DNA of 64,000 nt from a bacterium (GCA_018266105.1 JAFEBA010000025.1:27315-91314); one strand, 5' to 3'; positions 45,467 through 53,909 are shown, counted from the stretch's first letter. Numbers and translations are program-made. The notes: generated by a model from the letters alone, not told the origin.

Positions 45467-46770
45467 TGGAGCGCTAACACCAGGGCCCTTTCCTGTTCCG
45501 GTAAGATGGTGCGCAGGTCCATCCAAATCTTGCCCTCCTGAATTCGGGTCAGGACCGAGGGATTGCCCTGGCGCAGTTTGCGCGCGAATTGATCGGCTTG
45601 TTCCACCTTCAGGCAGACAGCCCAGCTGTCCAGCTCCTGGCCGGGGGTTGTGCCGCCACCGATGGAAGAGCGGCAGGCTGCCACCCGGGCACCGGGCAGT
45701 TTGCGCGCTAACCTCTGAGCCCGTTTTTTCAAGTTTTCCGAGCTCTGATTCAGCATGGCCTGGAGTGGCAGGTTGTTGGCTCCCAGCAGGTGATCCAGCA
45801 ACCCGCCTTGCAGTGCGGCCAGCCGGAGCTTGTCTAAACGCAGGGCCCGCATCCACGGGTTGCGAGACAAACGCTGGATATACTCACTCTTGCCCAACAC
45901 GAAGCCGGCCTGGGCGCAGCCCAACAACTTGTCGCCCGAGAAGGCGACCAGATCCCAGCCCTGGGCCAGCGAGCTCAGGATGTCGGGCTCCAACAACCCC
46001 ACCGGTAGCCGATGTCGGTCCAGCAGTCCGGATCCGAGATCCAGTACGCTGACAATCCCGTGTTGGCGGGCCAGGGAGACCAATTCGCTGGGCTCCGGTG
46101 CGGTCACGAACCCCATTTGGGCGAAGTTGGACAGGTGAGTGGAAAGAATCATGCCGGTCTCGGGCGTTACCGCGGCTGCAAAGTCGCGAGCGTAGGTGCG
46201 ATTGGTGGTACCCACCTCGATCAGCCGGGCGCCGCCCCGCTGCAGCACCTCGGGAATCCGGAAAGAGCCGCCGATTTCGACTAGCTCTCCACGGGAAACA
46301 AGCACCTCGCGGCCGCGCGCAAACTCGTCCACGATCAGCAGCATGGCGGCGGCGCAGTTGTTGACGGCCAGTGAGGCTTCACAGCCGGTCAACTGCTTCA
46401 GCAGTTTGTGCAGGTGGCGGTCGCGGTGGCCACGGGAGCCACTCTCAAGGTCGAGCTCCAGATTGCAGTAGCCGCTGCAGAGTTGCTGAACATGTTCCAG
46501 CGCCCGTGATGAGAGTGGGGACCTACCCAGGTTGGTGTGGAGAAGCACGCCTGTAGCGTTGATTACAGGCACCAGAGAAGGTTGAACGCTTTGTCGCAAA
46601 AGGCTCTCGGCGCGTTGCACAAGCTCTTCCTCCTGGCGCGCGAGGCCGGCTTCACGGGCTTCCTGAACGGCCTGGCGCAGGCCCTGCACAATCTGGGGCC
46701 GAGGAAATTCATTGAACCACGGGCGAGCCTGGCTGGTTTGCAAGAGGCGATCAATGCTCGGGTAGCGCAT
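45463..46770 (-). CDS. selA: L-seryl-tRNA(Sec) selenium transferase
   Basis: 435 residues from ATG 46770 ([10 protein letters not shown], matching the family's start); ATG 46830 is an alternative that would overlap selD. Converts Ser-tRNA(Sec) to Sec-tRNA(Sec) with selenophosphate, PLP-dependent. Signatures are [19 protein letters not shown] near 68, the PLP lysine in [16 protein letters not shown] near 278, and [20 protein letters not shown]. It lies between selD and selB with overlaps at its 3' side, in the compact order selD-selA-selB. Confidence 0.95.
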   Translation of the reverse strand: MRYPSIDRLLQTSQARPWFNEFPRPQIVQGLRQAVQEAREAGLARQEEELVQRAESLLRQSVQPSLVPVINATGVLLHTNLGRSPLSSRALEHVQQLCSGYCNLELDLESGSRGHRDRHLHKLLKQLTGCEASLAVNNCAAAMLLIVDEFARGREVLVSRGELVEIGGSFRIPEVLQRGGARLIEVGTTNRTYARDFAAAVTPETGMILSTHLSNFAQMGFVTAPEPSELVSLARQHGIVSVLDLGSGLLDRHRLPVGLLEPDILSSLAQGWDLVAFSGDKLLGCAQAGFVLGKSEYIQRLSRNPWMRALRLDKLRLAALQGGLLDHLLGANNLPLQAMLNQSSENLKKRAQRLARKLPGARVAACRSSIGGGTTPGQELDSWAVCLKVEQADQFARKLRQGNPSVLTRIQEGKIWMDLRTILPEQERALVLALQ

Positions 46771-46787
46771 GGCCGCCACTTCTGGGT

Positions 46788-47822
46788 TCAGGCCGAGCGA
46801 ACCTGGATCCCGGCGGGGCCGCTCAGACATCGGCCGATTCGCCAACATTGGCGCCCGGCCGCTTGCATGCGGCCGGCGAAATCGGCTGTTTCGGGTAAGC
46901 CCACCAGCAGGCCACCCGAGGTCTGGGCGTCACAGAGCAAGTCCAGTAACTGGTTGTCCTCAGCCAAAAGCTGGCCGGACTTCTCAAGCCAGGCCCGATT
47001 GGCGGCGCTGCCCCCGGGAAAGGCCCCCATAGCCCTGAGTTGCAGAGCTTGGGGCAACAAGGGCACTTTGTCTGCCTGGATTTCAAGCTGCAACCCACTG
47101 GCCCGAGCCATTTCCATGGCGTGGCCGAGGAGACCGTAACCGGTGATGTCGGTGGCCGCCCGACAGCCCAGTTCGCTCATGATCTGACCGGGCACGTCAT
47201 TGAGCTGAGCCATCCAATCGATGGCCGTCCGCAGATCCTCGGGGCCGATCATATCCCGCTTGTGGGCGGTTGTTATCACGCCGGTTCCAATGGGCTTGGT
47301 CAGGTAAAGCACGTCCCCGGGCACCAGCCCACCCTTGTAGGTGACTTTTTCAGGATCCACCAGACCGGTGACGGCCAGGCCGAACTTGGGCTCGGGATCC
47401 TCTACGGTATGGCCTCCGGCCAGGGCTGCCCCGGCCAGAGCCAGGGCATCCTGTCCGCCGCGCAGGATCTCCGCCAGCAGATCTGGACCCAGCGAGCGCG
47501 TTGGAAAGCAGACGATGTTCATGGCAGTAAGTGGCCGGCCCCCCATCGCGTAGACGTCGGACAGCGAGTTGGCGGCGGCGATGCGCCCATACCAATACGG
47601 GTCGTCCACGACCGGCGTAAAGAAGTCCACTGTCTGGACTAAAGTAGTGAATTCGTTCACACGAATCACCACGGCGTCATCGTAGTGGTTTCCTTTGCCT
47701 AGAATGCGGGGATCACGGTTGGGTGTCAGCTGAAGCAGTACCTGCTCCAGGTCCTCAGGGCGGACCTTGGATGCTCAACCGGCGCAGCTGGAAAGACTGG
47801 TCAATCTAACTTTGTTGGACAT
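46788..47822 (-). CDS. selD: selenophosphate synthetase, a selenoprotein with in-frame UGA at codon 16
   Basis: 344 residues with Sec at position 16. Makes selenophosphate from selenide and ATP. The frame from ATG 47822 reads MSNKVRLTSLSSCAGUASKV with U = TGA at 47775-47777; the family's active site is the (C/U)-x-x-K motif, here U-A-S-K, so the stop is expected to be read as Sec. Downstream GKGNHYDDAVVIR, GRIAAANSLSDVYAMGG and DITGYGLLGHAMEMA are canonical. Callers that stop at TGA would start at 47672 and lose the catalytic site. A SECIS-like hairpin follows the UGA. Confidence 0.95.
47747..47777 (-). promoter_or_regulatory. bacterial SECIS-like hairpin in selD
   Basis: Starting four bases after the UGA (47777-47775), the mRNA can form an 8-bp stem: CCA, a bulged A, GGUCC, seven-base loop GCCCUGA (47761-47755), GGACC, UGG. 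The apical loop begins 14 bases after the UGA and starts with G, as in known bacterial SECIS elements bound by SelB. Folding and function are inferred from sequence. Confidence 0.75.
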
Positions 47823-47893
47823 GAACCACTCTTCGTTGTCAGGCGCCAATCGAACCTTTCTTTCAAGCTTCAGCTGCTCGAAAGGAAAAGAGA

Positions 47894-49273
47894 ATGCAGA
47901 AGCATCGAGTTGTTATCGTAGGCGGAGGATTCGCTGGCCTGGGAGTGGCCAAAGGCCTGCGCAAGTCACCCGTGGAGATCACTCTGGTTGACCGGAGCAA
48001 TCATCACCTCTTTCAACCGTTACTCTATCAAGTTGCTATGGGCGGTCTAAACCCCGCCGAAATCGCCTCACCCATTCGGGTGGTGCTCCGTAAGCAGAAG
48101 AATGCCACCGTCTGGATGGGAGAGGTGACGGCCATCGATACCATCAACCGCACAATTAGCCTGGACGACGGCGCTCAGACCCTGCCCTATGACACCTTGG
48201 TGCTGGCCGCGGGTGGCCGCACCAGCTATTTTGGTCACGATGAATGGGAAAAAGTGGCTCCCGGCCTGAAGACGCTTGAGGATGCACTGAAGATCCGTCA
48301 GCGCGTGCTGCTGGCCCTAGAAAGGGCCGAACGCTGTCAGGATGCCAGGGAGCGCGAAAAACTGTCCACCATGGTGGTCATTGGTGGAGGGCCCACCGGG
48401 GTGGAGATGGCTGGTGGCCTGGCTGAGCTCACTCACCACGTGCTGCGCTGGGACTTTCGCGCGGTTCAGCCCAATCAGGCTCGGATCGTGCTGGTCGAGG
48501 GCGGACCCACCCTACTGGCGGCGATGCCACCCCAACTTTCAGAGTATACCCGCAAGCGTCTGGAAAAGATGGGAGTGGAAGTGCGCACCTCGGAGAGGGT
48601 GCAAACTCTGGAGCGCGGCCGGGTGGTGACGGACAAAGGCCAGATTCTGGCCGAGAATATTATCTGGGCAGCCGGAGTCGGAGGTCATCCACTGGGGAAA
48701 TTACTGGGGGCTGAGATCGATCGGGCCGGCCGGGTGCTGGTGGAAGCCGATCTGCGCGTCAAGGGTATGGACAATGTGTATGTGCTGGGGGATATGGCCA
48801 GCTACACCCATCCCCATACCTATAATGGCAAGGCTCTTCCAGGCGTAGCCCCGGTGGCGATGCAGCACGGGGCGCACTGCGCTCGCAATATTAAGGCTCA
48901 GATCGCCGGGCGTAGCACAGAAGCCTTTCGTTACTTTGATAAAGGCACCATGGCCACCATCGGGCGAAGCAGCGCGGTGGCGGTCAGTGGCCCCCTCAAA
49001 CTCACCAGTTTGCCAGCCTGGTTTGCCTGGTTGTTTATCCATGTGGCTTATCTGGTTGATTTGCAGAACCAGATTTTAGTTATTATGCGCTGGGTCTGGG
49101 CCTATTTTACCTGGAAATGGAACGCCCGTCTGATTACCAACATCCCGAAATTACAACCTTGCCAAAATGCTGACCCGAAGCCAGACGCCGCCAGGCGTCA
49201 GGAGCCTGATCATAATCCACCCTCTGATCCAGCACCGGCTGAAGGCGGGAGCTCGCCACGACCCGGTTCATAG
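47894..49273 (+). CDS. ndh: type II NADH:quinone oxidoreductase (NDH-2)
   Basis: 459 residues. Membrane-associated flavoenzyme that passes electrons from NADH to quinone without pumping protons. FAD site VVIVGGGFAGLGVAKGL at residue 6, NAD site MVVIGGGPTGVEMAGGLAEL near 158, and NVYVLGDMASY near 295. ATG 47894 has AAGGAAAAGAGA upstream. The C-terminus has an unusual 30-residue polar tail read from DNA that overlaps the convergent oxidoreductase gene by 140 bases. Divergent from selD with 71 bases between. Confidence 0.93.
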   Translation: MQKHRVVIVGGGFAGLGVAKGLRKSPVEITLVDRSNHHLFQPLLYQVAMGGLNPAEIASPIRVVLRKQKNATVWMGEVTAIDTINRTISLDDGAQTLPYDTLVLAAGGRTSYFGHDEWEKVAPGLKTLEDALKIRQRVLLALERAERCQDAREREKLSTMVVIGGGPTGVEMAGGLAELTHHVLRWDFRAVQPNQARIVLVEGGPTLLAAMPPQLSEYTRKRLEKMGVEVRTSERVQTLERGRVVTDKGQILAENIIWAAGVGGHPLGKLLGAEIDRAGRVLVEADLRVKGMDNVYVLGDMASYTHPHTYNGKALPGVAPVAMQHGAHCARNIKAQIAGRSTEAFRYFDKGTMATIGRSSAVAVSGPLKLTSLPAWFAWLFIHVAYLVDLQNQILVIMRWVWAYFTWKWNARLITNIPKLQPCQNADPKPDAARRQEPDHNPPSDPAPAEGGSSPRPGS

Positions 49274-50129
49274 CCTCAAAATCGTCCCGATTGCCCACAA
49301 GCACTCCCTGGATTCTCAACTGTTGCATGAGGATAGGGAGCACATTGAGTGGCTTGGAAGCACCGGCTAGAATACCGATCAAGGCAATCTTTCCGCCCGG
49401 TTTGAGGCAGCGTAAAGACTGCTCCAGGGTTCCGGCGCCGCCCACCTCCACTACGCAGTCGGCACCCTCCTTGCTCCAGGCTCGCACGGCCCGGCTCCAA
49501 TCTGGATTTTCTCGGTAATTCAGGCTGGCGTCGGCCCCCAATTTGAGCGCTCGAGAGATTTTCTCAGGGCTGGAGGAAGTAATGAAGACCTCCATGCCTG
49601 CGGCTTTAGCCAGTTGCAGGGCGAACAAGGAGACTCCGCCGGTTCCTTGCACCACCACCCGGGAGCCGGCTGGCAAATCCGAGATAGCGTTCCAGGCAGT
49701 GACGGCCGCGCACGGCAGGCAGGCTGCCTCGTGCCAGTCCAGGTGCTCGGGAATCGCCACCAAAGATTCCTGGCTGACGACCAGTTCTGGCTGGAGTGTA
49801 CCCGGAAGCGGGCCCCCCAAAGTTTGACTGATCCGCTCCTTGTTTGGCGGACCGCTGATCCAGGACTGACTGAAGAGAGGACAGGCGCGCTCGCCTGCTT
49901 TCCAGCGGTTCACTCCGGGCCCGACTTCTACGATTTCGCCGGCTCCGTCCGAGCACGGCACAAGAGGAAGTGGCTGCTTTGGGTTGTACTGGCCCTGCAG
50001 CATAAGGTGGTCGCGGTAGTTGAGGGAGATTGCCCGGATACGCAGTCGGACCTGGCCTGGCTTGAGTTCTTGGGCTTTGGGTTCTGTCTGTGCGAGTTTG
50101 CCCCACTCGCTGATCTGCCATTGTTGCAT
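49134..50129 (-). CDS. MDR-family NAD(P)-dependent oxidoreductase (zinc-less quinone-reductase-like)
   Basis: 331 residues. N-terminal GroES-like fold (ISLNYRDHLMLQGQY near residue 35, then VPCSDGAGEIVEVGPGV near 58), Rossmann motif VVVQGTGGVSLFALQLAKAAG near 158 and VEVGGAGTLEQSL near 222. The structural and catalytic zinc ligands of true alcohol dehydrogenases are absent, so it fits the quinone or enoyl reductase branch. It faces the phytoene-desaturase-like gene divergently; 61 bases separate the two starts. The 3' end overlaps ndh. Confidence 0.9.
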   Translation of the reverse strand: MQQWQISEWGKLAQTEPKAQELKPGQVRLRIRAISLNYRDHLMLQGQYNPKQPLPLVPCSDGAGEIVEVGPGVNRWKAGERACPLFSQSWISGPPNKERISQTLGGPLPGTLQPELVVSQESLVAIPEHLDWHEAACLPCAAVTAWNAISDLPAGSRVVVQGTGGVSLFALQLAKAAGMEVFITSSSPEKISRALKLGADASLNYRENPDWSRAVRAWSKEGADCVVEVGGAGTLEQSLRCLKPGGKIALIGILAGASKPLNVLPILMQQLRIQGVLVGNRDDFEAMNRVVASSRLQPVLDQRVDYDQAPDAWRRLASGQHFGKVVISGCW

Positions 50130-50190
50130 TGCTTGGGCTGCTTGGATACCGCCCGAAGGGGACCCTCCTGCTGAAAACGAAGCGCCTGCC

Positions 50191-51615
50191 GTGGCCTATG
50201 AATATGATGCGGTTGTTGTGGGGTCTGGTCCAAATGGATTGGCGGCGGCTATTACCCTGGCCAAGCAGGGACTGAAAGTTATTGTTCTGGAGGGGGCTGC
50301 CACACCGGGTGGAGGGATGCGCACCGAGGAGCGAACCCTGCCAGGATTTCGTCATGATGTCTGCTCCGCCATCCATCCCATGGCTCTGGCCAGTCCTTTC
50401 TTTCAGGGATTGCATCTGGAGCGATTTGGTCTGGAGTGGGTTCATCCGGAGCGTCCCCTGGCCCATCCCTTAGACGGCGGGCAGGCTGTCTTTTTGCAGC
50501 GCTCGGTAGCTCATACGGCCGAGTCTTTAGGAGCTGATTCATCACCGTATTTTCGCCTGATGCAGAAGCTGGTAGGTAAATGGGATTACATTGACCGCGA
50601 AGTACTGGGCCCGCTCTCTGCTCCCCGGCGTCCCTTCAGTCTGGCCTGGTTCGGCCTGCATGCCCTCTGGCCGGCTAAGGCATTTCTGCGCACCTGGTTC
50701 AAAGAGGCTTCCACTCAGGCGTTGTTGGCCGGGATCGCCGCTCATTCCACGATTCCGCTGGAATGGATGCCCAGTATGTCGGTGGGCCTTGTCATGGCCG
50801 CGGTCGGTCATCGCTACGGATGGCCTCTGGCACGGGGCGGGTCGGCTTCCATAGCCGAGGCCATGGTTAAGGTGTTGGAGAGTCATGGCGGTCGGGTTCA
50901 GTGCAATACCTGGGTTCAGCGTTGGGAAGATATTCCGCCCAGTCGTCTGACTCTGCTGGACCTGCACGCTCATCAGTTTCTGAAGCTGGCGGGGCACAAG
51001 TTGCCCTGGGCCTATCGTCGTCTGCTGGAAGGGTACCGGGGCGGGCCATCCGTTTTCAAGCTGGACTATGCCTTGAGCGGTCCAGTCCCCTGGCGCAATC
51101 CGGCGGTGGCCACAGCGGCCACCGTCCATCTGGGCGGTACTCTGGAGGAGATGTGCGTCTCCGAGAAGCGCATCTGGCAGGGCCATGTGTCCAGCCGGCC
51201 TTATGTGCTGGTCTCCCAGCCCAGTCTCTTTGATCCGACCCGCGCCCCCGAAGGAAAGCATACACTCTGGGCCTACTGTCACGTTCCGCGCGCGAGCGAG
51301 ACGGATATGACAGAGATTGTGGAGGCTCAGATCGAGCGCTTTGCTCCCGGGTTTCGCGATCTGATTCTGGAGCGCTCGGCCCTGGGGCCGGCCGCGATGG
51401 AGGCCTATAACCCCAGTTATATCGCTGGCGACATCAGTGGGGGGGCCTTGCTCTTGCAGCAACTTTTTACCCGGCCGGTGCCTCGTCTGAATCCGTATTC
51501 CACCCCGCTGCCTGGCGTGTATCTATGCTCCTCCTCCACGCCTCCGGGCGGTGGAGTCCATGGAATGTGTGGCTACCACGCCGCCCTCTCGGCCTTTCGG
51601 GCGCGCTACCTGTGA
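50191..51615 (+). CDS. phytoene-desaturase-like FAD oxidoreductase
   Basis: 474 residues from GTG 50191; earlier codons to 50020 lie in the divergent gene and are not conserved. N-terminal Rossmann VVVGSGPNGLAAAITLAKQG, then EGAATPGGGMRT, and a C-terminal GVYLCSSSTPPGGGVHGMCGY that closes the FAD site. This is the PDS/CrtI-like superfamily. No other carotenoid gene is nearby, so the substrate is uncertain. The stop overlaps birA as TGTGA. Confidence 0.85.
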   Translation: MAYEYDAVVVGSGPNGLAAAITLAKQGLKVIVLEGAATPGGGMRTEERTLPGFRHDVCSAIHPMALASPFFQGLHLERFGLEWVHPERPLAHPLDGGQAVFLQRSVAHTAESLGADSSPYFRLMQKLVGKWDYIDREVLGPLSAPRRPFSLAWFGLHALWPAKAFLRTWFKEASTQALLAGIAAHSTIPLEWMPSMSVGLVMAAVGHRYGWPLARGGSASIAEAMVKVLESHGGRVQCNTWVQRWEDIPPSRLTLLDLHAHQFLKLAGHKLPWAYRRLLEGYRGGPSVFKLDYALSGPVPWRNPAVATAATVHLGGTLEEMCVSEKRIWQGHVSSRPYVLVSQPSLFDPTRAPEGKHTLWAYCHVPRASETDMTEIVEAQIERFAPGFRDLILERSALGPAAMEAYNPSYIAGDISGGALLLQQLFTRPVPRLNPYSTPLPGVYLCSSSTPPGGGVHGMCGYHAALSAFRARYL

Positions 51616-52286
51616 TTCATCTCAAGCAGTGCGATTCAACTCAGGACCTGGCCTGGGAGTGTGAGCCCGGCACTTTTGTGGTGGCTGATACGCAGACCCG
51701 AGGTCGCGGTCGTGGGCCGGAGCGCATTTGGGTTTCTCCGCCAGGCGGTCTTTACTTAAGCTGGAGGCTGGGAGCAGTCGATCCGGTGGGGTTCTCTCTG
51801 CTGGGTGGACTGGCCGTGCTTCGCTGTCTGAGCCATTGGGGGGTTCACGTCTACTTGAAGTGGCCCAATGACTGCTGGGTGGAGCGTGACAAAATTGCGG
51901 GTGTGCTGCCCGACGCTCGTTGGAGGGGGTCCCAGTGTTCAGGGCTGGTTTTAGGGATTGGCGTCAATGTTCAGGTTGAGCCCGCTTTGTTGCCAGAGCA
52001 TTCGGTGTCTCTCCATCAACTGGTTGCGCAGGCTCCCTCAGTGGAGGAGTTTGGGCAAAAACTTAGAGCCGAGTTAGAAGCTCTTCTGGCCGTTCACGTT
52101 CGCTCGGGCCTGGCCGGTTACTTGGAGGAAGTTCGCTCCCACTCTCTCCCACCCGGCACCGGGGTGGCCTACTGGCTCAATGGCGAACGCTTTCAAGGTG
52201 AGGTACTGGGCTTGGATGAGCAAGGATTCCTGCTTCTGGCCGACGGGTCTCGTCTGACAGCCGTTGAGCGTTTGATACTGCTTTAA
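51612..52286 (+). CDS. birA: biotin-[acetyl-CoA carboxylase] ligase
   Basis: 224 residues from GTG 51612, overlapping the upstream stop. Attaches biotin to carboxylase carrier proteins via biotinyl-AMP. DSTQDLAWE near the N-terminus, the biotinyl-AMP loop TRGRGRGPERIWVSPPGGLYLS near residue 30 (GRGRGPERIWVSPPGG), KWPNDCWVERDKIAGVL near 85, GLVLGIGVNVQV. It lacks the N-terminal DNA-binding domain of E. coli BirA, so it is enzyme only. The frame open to 51525 is not used. Confidence 0.92.
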   Translation: MIHLKQCDSTQDLAWECEPGTFVVADTQTRGRGRGPERIWVSPPGGLYLSWRLGAVDPVGFSLLGGLAVLRCLSHWGVHVYLKWPNDCWVERDKIAGVLPDARWRGSQCSGLVLGIGVNVQVEPALLPEHSVSLHQLVAQAPSVEEFGQKLRAELEALLAVHVRSGLAGYLEEVRSHSLPPGTGVAYWLNGERFQGEVLGLDEQGFLLLADGSRLTAVERLILL

Positions 52287-52335
52287 CCTTTTTCCGGTAG
52301 GTGACTCAGGCCTGCATGCAAAAGCCGCCTTTCGG

Positions 52336-53109
52336 ATGAAGGGATTGCTGATTTTTCTCGGGCTGACGATGGCGGCGCTGGCTCGTCCGGCGCGCGATTT
52401 GCCGGTGCTCTGTTACCACCAGGTGGCTGAGCCTCGCATGGGTGACGATATGATTATCGGACCCGAGACGTTCGAGGCTCACCTTCGGTACCTTCAGGAG
52501 CAAGGCTATCACTCGGTCACTCTCAAGCAGGCTCAGCAGTTTTTATGGGGCCGGGGGGACCTTCCGGGGCGGTCCGTGTTGATCACATTTGACGACGGCT
52601 ATGATGGCGTCTATCGCGAGGCAATGCCGCTTCTGCGCAAATACAAGCAGCGTGCGGTCGTGTTTTTGGTGGTGGGTCACATCGGAGATCGGCGCGCGGC
52701 CACGCCGCATCTAGATCTCAAGCAGCTGAAAGAAATGCGGGATAGCGGTCTGTTTGAGTTCGGCTCGCACACTTACGACCTGCACGTTCTAATTCCCGAG
52801 CGCCTGGCTGCCAGGCGCATTTTTCCCTCCCAGATTTTGGCCGATCTGAAGAAGTCGCGCAGCGAACTCAAGCGACTCCTGAATGTGGATGTGCAGGCTC
52901 TGGCCTGGCCTTATAGTCACTACAGTCGCGCCTGTACTCAGCTGGCTGCTCGGGCCGGATTTCGCTGCCAGTTTACCACCGATTACGGGAGAAACCGGCC
53001 TTTCCAGGGCTCGGCGCGAATCCGCCGCATTCGGGTTTCCGCCAACAGCAACGACGTGACCACCCTGGAATGGAAGCTTCAGCACCCGGAGCTAAGCAAC
53101 CGGCCGTAG
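52336..53109 (+). CDS. polysaccharide deacetylase family protein (CE4)
   Basis: 257 residues. A short hydrophobic N-terminus (GLLIFLGLTMAALA) suggests export. The NodB-domain motifs are ITFDDGYDGVYREAMP near residue 83 (catalytic and metal aspartates), FGSHTYDLHVL near 142 (H-x-x-x-H metal pair) and LAWPYSHY near 195. It removes N-acetyl groups from peptidoglycan or another glycan. The last codons and the stop fall in the first unit of the tandem repeat at 53096, so the C-terminus (SNRP) may have been set by insertion of that repeat. Confidence 0.88.
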   Translation: MKGLLIFLGLTMAALARPARDLPVLCYHQVAEPRMGDDMIIGPETFEAHLRYLQEQGYHSVTLKQAQQFLWGRGDLPGRSVLITFDDGYDGVYREAMPLLRKYKQRAVVFLVVGHIGDRRAATPHLDLKQLKEMRDSGLFEFGSHTYDLHVLIPERLAARRIFPSQILADLKKSRSELKRLLNVDVQALAWPYSHYSRACTQLAARAGFRCQFTTDYGRNRPFQGSARIRRIRVSANSNDVTTLEWKLQHPELSNRP

Positions 53110-53320
53110 GCCGGTTGCGCCCCTCTGATTGTGCTCTAAATTGCCCGTAAACCACTGGCGCGAGCGGAGTCGGCTGTGCCGCGACCGAGTGTCTGTTGGT
53201 GGGCAATTTAGTGCAACCGGCCGTAGGCCGGTTGCGCCCCTCTGATTGTGCTCTAAATTGCCCGTAAACCATTGGCGCGAGCGGAGTCGGCTGTGCCGCG
53301 ACCGAGCGTCTGTTGTTGGG
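53096..53320. repeat. two tandem copies of a structured 117-bp repeat
   Basis: Unit 1 starts at 53096 and unit 2 at 53213, nearly identical over about 100 bases with a few substitutions; unit 2 lacks the final GGGCAATTTAGT. Each unit opens with a perfect hairpin, GCAACCGGCC, three-base loop, GGCCGGTTGC, and unit 1 is bounded by TAAATTGCCC and its inverse GGGCAATTTA. It fills most of the space between the deacetylase stop and clpS. No protein is encoded. It may be a mobile palindromic element or a structured RNA region; both are inference. Confidence 0.8.
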
Positions 53321-53334
53321 GGAGCCGTCTCGAG

Positions 53335-53640
53335 TTACTGAGCTGAGTCCACCTCGACTTGCAGTCCCTTGCCGCGCAAGTAGCCGGCCACTTCCTGGCA
53401 CTTGTCCTTAGCGCCGGAGAAGCAGATGGCGCGGCCCTTCTGGTGGGCGGTGTAAGTAACATGTTCCGCGGCTTCCAGGGTGCAGCCGGTGGCTTTTTGG
53501 AGCCATAGCACAACTTCAACCAGCTTGTTGAAGTTGTCGTTATAGAGGATCACGTTCCAGCCACGCAGCTCTTTGGTCCATTCCTGGAGCTTTTGTTCGA
53601 AGTCAAAGTCGATTTTCGGTAGGTCGATGGTTGCAGCCAT
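53335..53640 (-). CDS. clpS: ATP-dependent Clp protease adaptor ClpS
   Basis: 101 residues. Delivers N-degron proteins to ClpAP/ClpCP. Core signatures WNVILYNDNFNKLVEVVLWL near residue 28, ATGCTLEAAEHVTYTAHQKGRAICFSG near 50 (AEHVTYTAHQKGRA) and a final GLQVEVD. A GAGGAG lies 9-10 bases upstream of ATG 53640. clpA or clpC is not in the window. Divergent from mraZ. Confidence 0.92.
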   Translation of the reverse strand: MAATIDLPKIDFDFEQKLQEWTKELRGWNVILYNDNFNKLVEVVLWLQKATGCTLEAAEHVTYTAHQKGRAICFSGAKDKCQEVAGYLRGKGLQVEVDSAQ

Positions 53641-53818
53641 GGGGGACTCTCCTCGGAGTTCTGATTGTGGTCTTGCTATTCCCGAAATTTTTTTTTCTCA
53701 ATCCTGATTCCGCTCACAAGGGTACGACAACACCTATATGTGGTGGTCTTCTTTGAAAATTTGTCCACATTTGGGGTTTACCCCTCTTGACGAACCTTTT
53801 TTTATCAGGATCGTCGGG

Positions 53819-53848
53819 TTGACAGGCCTTTCCAGGGACTCCTATAAT
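53819..53848 (+). promoter_or_regulatory. sigma-70-type promoter of the dcw cluster
   Basis: Consensus -35 TTGACA at 53819-53824 and consensus -10 TATAAT at 53843-53848 with an 18-base spacer, upstream of mraZ. It probably drives transcription of the whole cell-wall and division cluster. Confidence 0.88.
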
Positions 53849-53859
53849 CGGGGAGCAAG

Positions 53860-53904
53860 TGGGTCAAAGTGGAGGGTAGTGGAGTAAGTTGGAAGGTTCT
53901 GGAG
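53860..53904 (+). promoter_or_regulatory. MraZ operator-like repeat (five TGGR boxes, 10-bp phase)
   Basis: TGGG at 53860, then TGGA at 53870, 53880, 53890 and 53900, each exactly 10 bases apart and all just downstream of the promoter. Known MraZ operators consist of three or more TGGG-type boxes with 10-bp spacing, bound by the ring-shaped MraZ octamer. The fifth box overlaps the GGAG ribosome site of mraZ, so binding could also affect translation initiation. Inference from pattern and position. Confidence 0.8.
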
Positions 53905-53909
53905 CAACT

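Larger units (their letters stand above)
53641..53909. other. clpS-mraZ divergent intergenic region
   Basis: 269 bases without a gene. It holds an A/T-rich stretch (53686-53700), a single TTGTCCACA (53761-53769) that equals a high-GC-type DnaA box, the mraZ promoter (53819-53848) and the five-fold TGGR repeat (53860-53904). A second TTGACG (53787) is present but lacks a -10. One isolated DnaA-like box does not make an origin. Confidence 0.7.

Noticed and set aside
43577..45856. selB extended N-terminally to 45856
   Set aside because: The extension lies entirely inside selA and precedes the GTPase start; the ATGA overlap at 45466 gives the correct N-terminus.
53096..53320. Tandem repeats as a CRISPR array
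   Set aside because: The unit is 117 bp with no spacer-repeat alternation of 25-40 bp and no cas genes nearby.
53761..53769. DnaA box-like TTGTCCACA upstream of mraZ, possible origin
   Set aside because: It is a single copy without the box cluster, AT-rich unwinding element or dnaA/dnaN genes expected of an origin.
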